This document shows positions 57,498 to 64,000 of a DNA stretch of 64,000 bases, piece by piece; the stretch's first letter is position 1; each line of letters begins with the position of its first letter. Source of the stretch: Pseudarthrobacter chlorophenolicus A6 (GTDB lineage: Bacteria > Actinomycetota > Actinomycetes > Actinomycetales > Micrococcaceae); assembly GCF_000022025.1 (NCBI RefSeq), contig NC_011886.1:1746980-1810979 (forward strand), read 5' to 3'. The position numbers were made by a program, and so were the translations under genes. Below the pieces are notes generated by a model. It was not told where the DNA came from, searched no databases, and saw nothing but the letters and a program-made list of their open reading frames with translations.

Positions 57498-58844
57498 GTG
57501 ACTGCACCCCGCGCCTGGCTGATTTGGACCGTCGGTGTTTTCGGGTACCTGGTTGCTGTATCCCAGCGCACGTCCTTCGGCGTGGTGGGACTGGAGGCCA
57601 CCGAGCGGTTCCATGCCAGCGCATCGGCGATCTCTTTCTTCACCGTCCTCCAGCTGCTGGTCTATGCGGCCCTGCAGATCCCCGTGGGGCTCCTGGTGGA
57701 CCGGTTCGGTTCACGGGCCATGATCGCCGGCGGCGCGGTCCTGATGGGCCTGGGCCAGTTTCAGCTCGCCTTTGCCGACAGCATTCCCGGCGGCGTCCTG
57801 GGCCGCGTCCTGGTGGGCGCCGGTGATGCCATGACCTTTATCTCCGTGATCCGGCTGATCCCGTTGTGGTTCGCGCCGGCCAGGGTTCCCCTCGTCACAC
57901 AGCTGACCGGCATGTCCGGCCAGCTGGGCCAGCTCATCAGTGTGATCCCCTTCGCCTTCGTCCTGCACTCGGCCGGCTGGACGCCCGCGTTCCTGATGCT
58001 CGCCGGCATGTCCGCTGTGGCCGTAGTGCTGGTGGTGGTCCTGCTGCAGGACGTACCGCCCGGCGTCGAACGGCCCACATCGCAGCAGGGGCTGAAGGCG
58101 ACCGGAGTGTCGCTGGCACGGGCATGGCGCCAGCCCGGCACCCGGCTGGGAATGTGGAGCCACTTCACCATCCAGTTCAGTGGAACCGTGTTCGCCATGA
58201 CGTGGGGCTACCCGTTCCTGATCTCCGGACAGGGCCTGGACGCCGGCACTGTTGCGTCCCTCATGGCGCTCTATGTGGCTGCGGCGATGGCGGTGGGCCC
58301 GTTCATTGGCCGCTTCGTTTCCCGGCACCCGCTGCGGCGCTCCACGATGGTCCTGCTCATCGCGGCGGTGACGGCGGCCGCCTGGGCGGCGGTCCTGCTC
58401 ATCCCGGGCCGTGCTCCGCTCTGGCTGCTGGCCATCCTGGTGGTGGCCCTGGCCATCGGCGGCCCCGGGTCCATGATCGGTTTCGACTTCGCCCGGACCT
58501 TCAACCCTGCGCACCGCATCGGCACCGCCACCGGGATCGTGAACGTTGGCGGCTTTATCGCTGCCCTGACGGCCATCTTCCTCATCGGGGTTGTCCTGGA
58601 CGTCCTTTACGCCAGCGGCTTCTCCAACGGCGTCCTCTACGGGCTTGATCCGTTCCGCATTGCCTTGAGCATCCAGTTCCTGCTGCTGGGGCTCGGCACG
58701 GCCGCCGTCATCGGGTGCCGGCGCAAGGTCCGGCGCCGGATGGCCGAGCAGGGCGTGGTGGTACCGCCGCTGCGGACGGCCCTTGCCAGGCAGCGCCGCG
58801 AGAACCTGGCCCGGCGCAACCAGAACACCCCCACGGACGACTGA
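57498..58844 (+). CDS. major facilitator superfamily transporter
   Basis: A 448-residue permease with twelve hydrophobic segments and the MFS loop GLLVDRFGSRAMIAGG between helices 2 and 3 (about residues 62-77). A cytoplasmic loop with PTSQQGLKATGVSLARAWRQP joins the halves, and the C-terminal tail is basic. The substrate cannot be read from sequence; the nitrate-sulfonate-like length and N-terminus (QRTSFGVVGLEATERF) resemble uncharacterised actinobacterial MFS members. GTG 57498 is 6 nt behind a -10-like box; an earlier in-frame ATG would add 11 unconserved residues. Confidence 0.88.
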   Translation: MTAPRAWLIWTVGVFGYLVAVSQRTSFGVVGLEATERFHASASAISFFTVLQLLVYAALQIPVGLLVDRFGSRAMIAGGAVLMGLGQFQLAFADSIPGGVLGRVLVGAGDAMTFISVIRLIPLWFAPARVPLVTQLTGMSGQLGQLISVIPFAFVLHSAGWTPAFLMLAGMSAVAVVLVVVLLQDVPPGVERPTSQQGLKATGVSLARAWRQPGTRLGMWSHFTIQFSGTVFAMTWGYPFLISGQGLDAGTVASLMALYVAAAMAVGPFIGRFVSRHPLRRSTMVLLIAAVTAAAWAAVLLIPGRAPLWLLAILVVALAIGGPGSMIGFDFARTFNPAHRIGTATGIVNVGGFIAALTAIFLIGVVLDVLYASGFSNGVLYGLDPFRIALSIQFLLLGLGTAAVIGCRRKVRRRMAEQGVVVPPLRTALARQRRENLARRNQNTPTDD

Positions 58845-59002
58845 CCAGTCCTCCACAACCGCTCCTCCGACGTCAGGTGAGAACGGCTTTCCGGGCTTTA
58901 TGGTGGTGGACGCTGCCGCTTGCGGACGACGCCAGGCAGGACTTGTCCACTTAGGCAGGGACGCACCTTCCCGGCCACGGCCGCCCGGCGGATCGTGGAG
59001 CC

Positions 59003-60292
59003 ATGACAGCTCCCGAAAGACTCACCGTCACCGGCCCCGCGGATATCCTCGGTTTCATTCCGCATTCGCTGGGCTACTGGCCTTCCGACAGCCTCGTGGC
59101 CATGACCATGCACGGCAGGCAGCTTGGCGCCACGCTTCGATTGGACCTTCCGGCGCCTGAAGCGGATGCCGCGCCGGAGCACTATCTGCAGGCGGTGCGC
59201 GGCTACCTTGATGCCGACACGAATGCCGACGGCACGCTGCTGGCCGTGTTCACCAGCGACACCCACCTGGCCGCAGGGACTTATGGCCGGCTGTTGGCCG
59301 GCCTCGCGCCCGTGCTGGACCAGGCCGGCATGCCGGTCCGCGACGCCTGGTACGTCGGCGGGGACTACTGGCGGGACGCGTTTTGCCTTGATGCCGACTG
59401 CTGCCCGGGGCCCGGACGTCCCGTCCAGGAAATCCGTGACAGCGCACTGAACGCGGAAATGGTGTACCGCGGAAGCAGTGTGGGACCCGCGCCGGAACGG
59501 CGTGAAACCGCTGCCCGGCCGGTTTCCGCCATGCACCGGGCCGCAGCCATGGAGGCTGAAGAAGAGTGGGAACGCGGGCTGGCGCCGCGGCGCCGCAGCC
59601 TGGCACAGTTCCGGCTGGTCCTGGATGTGTGGGAGGACCTTCTGGCCCGGCCCGCCGCGCTGCCCTGGGTGCCGGATGTTGACCGCGACGGTTTCCTGTC
59701 CGCCTCCCTCCTGGTCCCGCACTGGCGGGACGCTGTGCTGGTGATGAGCGCAGCTGGGAGGAAGGCGGCCGAGGGCGGTGTTGAGGGACTCCATTTCCTC
59801 GACGATGCCCTCCAGCTGGAGGCAATCAGCCCGCTGGCAGTTTCGGGCAACGACACCGGCACGCCCGGTGGTCCGGGTGGGCCAGGCAGCAGCGCAGGGG
59901 AGTGCTGGGGGCTTGAACGACTTCACGCGGCGTACCGTGCGGAGCCGGTGCCTGTTGACGGGGAAGTGCCCAACTACGGGGCGGTCCTGATGGGAATTGC
60001 GCCCGCCGCCCCGGACTGGGCGGGCATGGACGGGTTGGACCGCATCCTGGCGGAGTTGGCAGCGTTAAACGGCCAGGCGGCCGCAGCGGCGCTGACCGGC
60101 CGTGGCTGGATCTCATGGTGCCGTGGCCGGGGCTCCTACGCAGCCCGGTACCTGCGTGACGCGATGACCGCCCAGCCCGGGTACCGGCTGGCGGAACTGA
60201 TCCTGGAGCTGGTGGGACGTGGATCCATTTGCGGGTGGGCGGCCAGGAAGGAATCCGCCTGGCAGAAGTTCGGTCCCGGAGCCGCTGCGTGA
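59003..60292 (+). CDS. DUF4192 domain-containing protein
   Basis: A 429-residue actinobacterial protein matching DUF4192: LTVTGPADILGFIPHSLGYWPSDSLVAM at the N-terminus (about residues 7-34), VRDAWYVGGDYWRDAFC in the middle (about 112-128) and a C-terminal SWCRGRGSYAARYLRDAMTAQPGYRLAELI segment. There is no signal peptide or membrane helix. The function is unknown. The family often sits just upstream of sigA in Micrococcales, as here. ATG 59003 follows GGAG at only 2 nt. Confidence 0.88.
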   Translation: MTAPERLTVTGPADILGFIPHSLGYWPSDSLVAMTMHGRQLGATLRLDLPAPEADAAPEHYLQAVRGYLDADTNADGTLLAVFTSDTHLAAGTYGRLLAGLAPVLDQAGMPVRDAWYVGGDYWRDAFCLDADCCPGPGRPVQEIRDSALNAEMVYRGSSVGPAPERRETAARPVSAMHRAAAMEAEEEWERGLAPRRRSLAQFRLVLDVWEDLLARPAALPWVPDVDRDGFLSASLLVPHWRDAVLVMSAAGRKAAEGGVEGLHFLDDALQLEAISPLAVSGNDTGTPGGPGGPGSSAGECWGLERLHAAYRAEPVPVDGEVPNYGAVLMGIAPAAPDWAGMDGLDRILAELAALNGQAAAAALTGRGWISWCRGRGSYAARYLRDAMTAQPGYRLAELILELVGRGSICGWAARKESAWQKFGPGAAA

Positions 60293-60573
60293 GCGTGGAC
60301 TCCGGGTAGGGACAGCACGTCCGGAAGCGGCCCGTGAAAGCCGGGGGAGGCCCGATGCGGGGAAACATGAGACAATGGATGCCGAGACCCGGTTGGGTCC
60401 GTGTATTGAGCACCAGCAGTATTGCCCCCAGGGGAACAATACGGCCGCTCCGGTAGTTGTCTTAAGAGACTCTGCCGGCCGTGGTGGCGCTTGATTTACA
60501 TCACGGACTTGACAGGGTCATAGTGGTGTTGCCCGTATGGCGATTCCACAGACCACCGCAAGAAAGGTTTTCT
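60293..60573 (+). promoter_or_regulatory. upstream region of the principal sigma factor gene
   Basis: This 281-nt gap should carry the sigA promoter. TTGATT (60491-60496) and TTGACA (60509-60514) are -35-like, and CATAGT (60519-60524) is -10-like, but no pair has ideal spacing. A small hairpin (60419-60424 with 60437-60442, around a CCCC/GGGG core) lies in the middle. The ribosome-binding site AGAAAGG is at 60561-60567. No coding frame is convincing. Confidence 0.35.
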
Positions 60574-61875
60574 GTGACCCCGTCTTCCACGAAGAAGGAC
60601 CCCGCCGCCCAGGACAATCTGTCCGCCGAGGAGAAGCAGGCTGCGACCAACGCCAAGCGGGCCGCTACCCGGGCAGCCAACAAGGCTTCCTCCGGCGCGG
60701 ACGGCAAGCCCGAGCCCAAGAAGCGCGGGCCCAAGCCCGGCGCCAAGGCAGCCGCTGAGGCCGCCAACAAGGCTTCTGCCGACGACGCTGACGACGTTGA
60801 GGACGTCGAGGAGGATCCCGACGAGAGCCTCCTGGAAGGCGCCGAGGCCGCTGAAGAGAGCGAAGCCACCACTGCCAAGGGTGCCGTTGGCAGCGGCAAG
60901 GGCTTTGTCTACTCTGACGCCGACGACGACGACGCCCCCGTCCAGCAGGTCATGTCGGCGGGTGCCACTGCCGACCCCGTCAAGGACTACCTGAAGCAGA
61001 TCGGCAAGGTGGCACTGCTCAACGCTGAGCAGGAAGTGGACCTTGCCCTGCGGATCGAAGCCGGCCTGTTCGCCGAAGAGAAGATCGCCGCTGACGACGG
61101 TTCCATGGAGCCGAAGTACAAGCGCGAACTCGAATTCATCATCCACGACGGCAAGCGCGCCAAGAACCACCTGCTGGAGGCCAACCTCCGCCTGGTGGTC
61201 TCGCTGGCCAAGCGCTACACCGGCCGCGGCATGCTCTTCCTGGACCTGATCCAGGAAGGCAACCTGGGCCTGATCCGCGCTGTGGAGAAGTTCGACTACA
61301 CCAAGGGCTTCAAGTTCTCCACGTACGCCACGTGGTGGATCCGCCAGGCCATCACCCGTGCCATGGCCGACCAGGCCCGCACCATCCGTATCCCGGTGCA
61401 CATGGTGGAAGTCATCAACAAGCTGGCCCGCGTCCAGCGCCAGATGCTGCAGGACCTGGGCCGCGAACCCACGCCCGAGGAACTGGCACTAGAACTGGAC
61501 ATGACGCCCGAAAAGGTTGTCGAGGTCCAGAAGTACGGCCGCGAACCCATCTCCCTCCACACCCCGCTGGGTGAAGACGGCGACTCCGAGTTCGGCGACC
61601 TCATCGAGGACTCCGAAGCCGTGGTTCCCGCCGACGCCGTAAGCTTCACGCTGCTGCAGGAGCAGCTGCACTCCGTTCTGGACACACTGTCCGAACGCGA
61701 AGCCGGCGTAGTGGCCATGCGCTTCGGCCTGACCGACGGACAGCCGAAGACTTTAGACGAAATCGGCAAGGTCTACGGAGTCACGCGCGAGCGGATCCGC
61801 CAGATCGAATCGAAGACCATGTCCAAGCTGCGCCACCCGTCACGCTCGCAGGTGCTGCGCGACTACCTCGACTAG
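60574..61875 (+). CDS. sigA: principal RNA polymerase sigma factor (SigA/RpoD)
   Basis: A 433-residue group 1 sigma-70 factor. The N-terminal 110 residues are alternately Lys/Ala-rich and acidic, as in actinobacterial HrdB/SigA. Region 1.2 begins [25 protein letters not shown], region 2 includes [25 protein letters not shown] and the -10-recognising [17 protein letters not shown] (region 2.4). Region 4.2 shows [25 protein letters not shown] 60574 lies 6 nt after AGAAAGG; the upstream open frame lacks initiation signals. Its -10 preference is consistent with the TANNNT boxes seen through this window. Confidence 0.97.
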   Translation: MTPSSTKKDPAAQDNLSAEEKQAATNAKRAATRAANKASSGADGKPEPKKRGPKPGAKAAAEAANKASADDADDVEDVEEDPDESLLEGAEAAEESEATTAKGAVGSGKGFVYSDADDDDAPVQQVMSAGATADPVKDYLKQIGKVALLNAEQEVDLALRIEAGLFAEEKIAADDGSMEPKYKRELEFIIHDGKRAKNHLLEANLRLVVSLAKRYTGRGMLFLDLIQEGNLGLIRAVEKFDYTKGFKFSTYATWWIRQAITRAMADQARTIRIPVHMVEVINKLARVQRQMLQDLGREPTPEELALELDMTPEKVVEVQKYGREPISLHTPLGEDGDSEFGDLIEDSEAVVPADAVSFTLLQEQLHSVLDTLSEREAGVVAMRFGLTDGQPKTLDEIGKVYGVTRERIRQIESKTMSKLRHPSRSQVLRDYLD

Positions 61876-61923
61876 GCAACACGCGCCGGCCGGTCCGCAA
61901 GGGCTCCGGTCACAGGGCAGGTC

Positions 61924-61969
61924 AGCGGGCCGGTCCGGATCCATCTACAAGGATCCGGGCCGGCCCGCT
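61924..61969 (+). terminator. hairpin terminator after sigA
   Basis: A 19-bp stem with one G-T pair (61924-61942 with 61951-61969) and an 8-nt loop begins 48 nt after the sigA stop and is followed by GGCGTTT. Confidence 0.75.
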
Positions 61970-62067
61970 GGCGTTTGCAGCCTGATTCGGCTGAAGCGGC
62001 GGCTCCGTTCGGCGGAGCCACCCCGGTACGGCCAGGCCCGCACCGCAGCAAAGCGCTGCTAAAAGCA

Positions 62068-62107
62068 AAAGGGTGGGACCCCTCCATTCGGAGGGGTCCC
62101 ACCCTTT
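62068..62107. terminator. bidirectional terminator between sigA and the zinc-ribbon gene
   Basis: A perfect 18-bp stem (62068-62085 with 62090-62107) has an ATTC loop. On the minus strand it runs into TTTTGCTTTT, so it mainly terminates the small minus-strand gene at 62124-62345. Confidence 0.88.
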
Positions 62108-62123
62108 GGACGTTGTGCTGTCC

Positions 62124-62345
62124 CTAGTCGATTTCCACGGCTTCCTTCTGGTGAAGCTTGGCCGTCTCATCGTGCCAGTCCGAGCTCAGGGGCTTGAGCG
62201 TCGCTTCGACGGCACGGGCGTGGTGGCCGCAGAAGAGCAGCTCACCGCCGGAGGACTCGAGTACAACCCGGACATACGCTTGAGCTCCGCAACGGTCGCA
62301 CCGGTCGAGTGCGTTGAGTGTGCGGTCTGCCACTGCTGTTGTCAT
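62124..62345 (-). CDS. small zinc-ribbon-like protein (DUF7455 type)
   Basis: A 73-residue protein with two probable metal-binding pairs: CDRCGAQAYVRV (about residues 16-27) and LLFCGHHARA (about 38-47). It is Cys2-Cys/His-like and has a short acidic tail. ATG 62345 is fixed by AAGGAGG 7 nt ahead. Related mini-proteins lie beside sigA in many actinobacteria and are uncharacterised; a DNA-, RNA-polymerase- or metal-linked role would be speculation. It converges with sigA and is divergent from parE. Confidence 0.85.
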   Translation of the reverse strand: MTTAVADRTLNALDRCDRCGAQAYVRVVLESSGGELLFCGHHARAVEATLKPLSSDWHDETAKLHQKEAVEID

Positions 62346-62602
62346 AATCGGCCTCCTTAGTAGATCTGTATGTCTATATAACCAGTATTCGTATCCAAAC
62401 CATCGCAAGGATGGACCAAGTTCGCTGTCCGCGTATCCGCAAGCTTCGGTCAAGATTTGCCCCTGACGGGCACCCGGTGCCTAAGTGGCGCGGTCCACAG
62501 GGGCCGCAAGGAGTGGCAACCGCAGCTCCGGTCCGGGGCCGACTACCCTAGAGGGAGCGCTTTAAGCGCCTGCTGTTCCGTCCCTGAAGGAGTTCATCAC
62601 CA

Positions 62603-64000
62603 GTGGCACCAAGCTCTGAGTACACCGCCCGGCATCTGTCAGTCCTGGAAGGCCTGGAGGCCGTCCGCAAGCGCCCGGGCATGTACATCGGCTCAACCGA
62701 CTCGCGCGGCCTGATGCACTGCCTTTGGGAAATCATCGACAACTCGGTGGATGAGGCCCTGGCTGGCTTTGGCCACGACATCCGCATCATCCTGCATGCG
62801 GACAACTCCGTGGAGATCCACGACGACGGCCGCGGCATCCCCATCGACAAGGAACCCAAGACGGGACTCACCGGCGTCGAGGTGGTCTTTACGAAGCTGC
62901 ACGCCGGCGGCAAGTTCGGCGGCGGTTCCTACACCGCCTCCGGCGGCCTGCACGGCGTGGGCGCCTCGGTGGTCAACGCGCTGTCGTCCAGGCTGGACGT
63001 GGAGGTTGACCGGGGCGGCAAGACTTACCGGATGTCCTTCCGCAGGGGTGAGCCCGGGCGCTTCAAGGATGTTGGCAGCAAGACCGACCCGGCAGCCGCG
63101 TTCACCCCGTTCGTTGACGACTCGGTGCTCGACATCGTCGGCAAGGCCAAGCGCGGCGTCACTGGCACCCGCATCCGCTACTGGGCTGACCGCCAGATCT
63201 TCACGCCGGACGCGAAGTTCTCCTACGACGAACTGGCTGCGCGTGCACGGCAGACGTCGTTCCTGGTGCCGGGCCTGAAACTGACCGTCCGCGACGAACG
63301 CAGGGTGCCCGGGACCGCGGGCGAGGCCGGCCCGCATGAAGAGGTGTTCCACCACGACGGCGGCATCTCCGAGTTTGTCGACTTCCTGGCCGCGGACCCG
63401 CCGGTGACCGACGTCTGGCGGCTGCACGGTTCGGGCAAGTTCAAGGAAACCGTCCCCGTCCTCGATGAGCGGGGCCACAGCCAGCTGGCAGAGGTGGAAC
63501 GTGACTGTGAGGTGGACGTGGCCCTGCGGTGGGGCATCGGCTACGACAGCACCGTCCGCAGCTTCGTCAATATCATCTCAACGCCGAAGGGTGGAACTCA
63601 CCAGTCCGGCTTCGAGCAGGCGCTCGTGAAGACCTTCCGCAAGGCTGTGGAAACCAACGCCCGCAAGCTCAAGGCCGGCAATGACAAGATCGAAAAGGAC
63701 GACATCTTTGCCGGCCTGACGGCAGTCCTCACCGTGCGTCTTGCCGAGCCGCAGTTCGAAGGCCAGACCAAGGAAATCCTTGGCACTTCTGCCGTCCGCG
63801 CCATTGTGGCGAAAGTGGTGGAGCGGGAGATCGTTGCCAAGCTGAACTCCGCCAACCGCAACGACAAAGCGCAGTCCGCCCTGCTGCTCGAGAAGATCGT
63901 CAGCGAGATGAAATCGCGCATCTCGGCCCGCGTGCACAAGGAGACCCAGCGGCGCAAGAACGCGCTGGAAACCTCTTCGATGCCCACCAAGCTGGCAGAC
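62603..64000 (+). CDS. parE: DNA topoisomerase IV subunit B (ParE), N-terminal 466 residues
   Basis: A type IIA topoisomerase ATPase subunit running off the end of the window. The GHKL ATPase site is intact: Glu43 and Asn47 in WEIIDNSVDEALAG, Asp74 in HDDGRGIP and the lid GGLHGVG (residues 114-120). The transducer domain follows (SFVNIISTPKGGTHQSGFEQ). GSTDSRGLMHCLWEIIDNS favours ParE over GyrB, as does the position next to sigA. GTG 62603 has AAGGAG 10 nt ahead, a rather long spacing. It decatenates daughter chromosomes with ParC. Confidence 0.9.
   Translation, partial: MAPSSEYTARHLSVLEGLEAVRKRPGMYIGSTDSRGLMHCLWEIIDNSVDEALAGFGHDIRIILHADNSVEIHDDGRGIPIDKEPKTGLTGVEVVFTKLHAGGKFGGGSYTASGGLHGVGASVVNALSSRLDVEVDRGGKTYRMSFRRGEPGRFKDVGSKTDPAAAFTPFVDDSVLDIVGKAKRGVTGTRIRYWADRQIFTPDAKFSYDELAARARQTSFLVPGLKLTVRDERRVPGTAGEAGPHEEVFHHDGGISEFVDFLAADPPVTDVWRLHGSGKFKETVPVLDERGHSQLAEVERDCEVDVALRWGIGYDSTVRSFVNIISTPKGGTHQSGFEQALVKTFRKAVETNARKLKAGNDKIEKDDIFAGLTAVLTVRLAEPQFEGQTKEILGTSAVRAIVAKVVEREIVAKLNSANRNDKAQSALLLEKIVSEMKSRISARVHKETQRRKNALETSSMPTKLAD

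Overview
The window is GC-rich, gene-dense DNA from an actinobacterium, most likely the Arthrobacter/Pseudarthrobacter branch of the Micrococcaceae. Evidence: a dcw (division and cell wall) cluster without ftsA but with sepF, yggT and divIVA/wag31; many GTG and a few TTG starts; DUF3040, DUF4191, DUF4192, DUF3817 and TIGR01777 proteins; two glutamine synthetases beside glnE; and a MurE whose specificity loop reads DDPHDE instead of the DNPR of diaminopimelate enzymes, which fits lysine-type peptidoglycan. The genus is inferred. The window looks like conserved core chromosome; I see no mobile element, CRISPR array, phage, rRNA or tRNA.

Layout. 1-1324: end of a dinB-type polymerase and a DUF3040 membrane protein with a structured leader. 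1480-26237: a nearly continuous plus-strand block, mraZ-rsmH-ftsL-ftsI-murE-murF-mraY-murD-ftsW-murG-murC-ftsQ-ftsZ-pgeF-yggS-sepF-yggT-divIVA-lspA-rluD-like-dnaE, with new promoters before mraZ, ftsZ and dnaE and probably divIVA. 26321-31866: flavin reductase, a small membrane protein, hisD, nrdR, polyphosphate glucokinase, map and a 54-residue SPOR-like protein. 31899-43552: panB, glnA2-glnE-GNAT, glnA1, RDD, DUF3817, DUF4191, lipA-lipB. 43702-56252: a membrane Ser/Thr kinase, a TIGR01777 epimerase, a tricorn-like protease, OsmC, a small membrane protein, two-lipoyl E2 (sucB), lpd and pepA. 56508-64000: PAC2, MFS transporter, DUF4192, principal sigma factor, a zinc-ribbon mini-protein and the first 466 codons of parE.

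How it works together. The dcw block makes lipid II (murE-F-D-C, mraY, murG), polymerises septal wall (ftsW, ftsI) and builds the divisome (ftsL, ftsQ, ftsZ, sepF, divIVA). The glutamine block pairs an adenylylatable synthetase (glnA1, Tyr402) and one lacking that site (glnA2) with the adenylyltransferase glnE. LipB and LipA make the lipoyl group used by the two lipoyl domains of SucB, which Lpd reoxidises. From memory, the order pepA - sucB - TIGR01777 - lipB - lipA - DUF4191 - RDD - glnA1 - glnE - glnA2 - panB matches the Mycobacterium tuberculosis Rv2213-Rv2225 region, so this arrangement is old.

The least expected signals are regulatory. At least ten genes carry a TANNNT-like -10 box exactly 6 or 7 nt before the start codon and no usable ribosome-binding site, which predicts leaderless mRNAs. 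There are also a GlnR-type four-half-site element before glnA1, paired NrdR-box palindromes before nrdR, 10-bp-phased GTGG repeats inside the mraZ promoter, and an FtsR-like palindrome before ftsZ. I did not find a clearly new multi-gene system.
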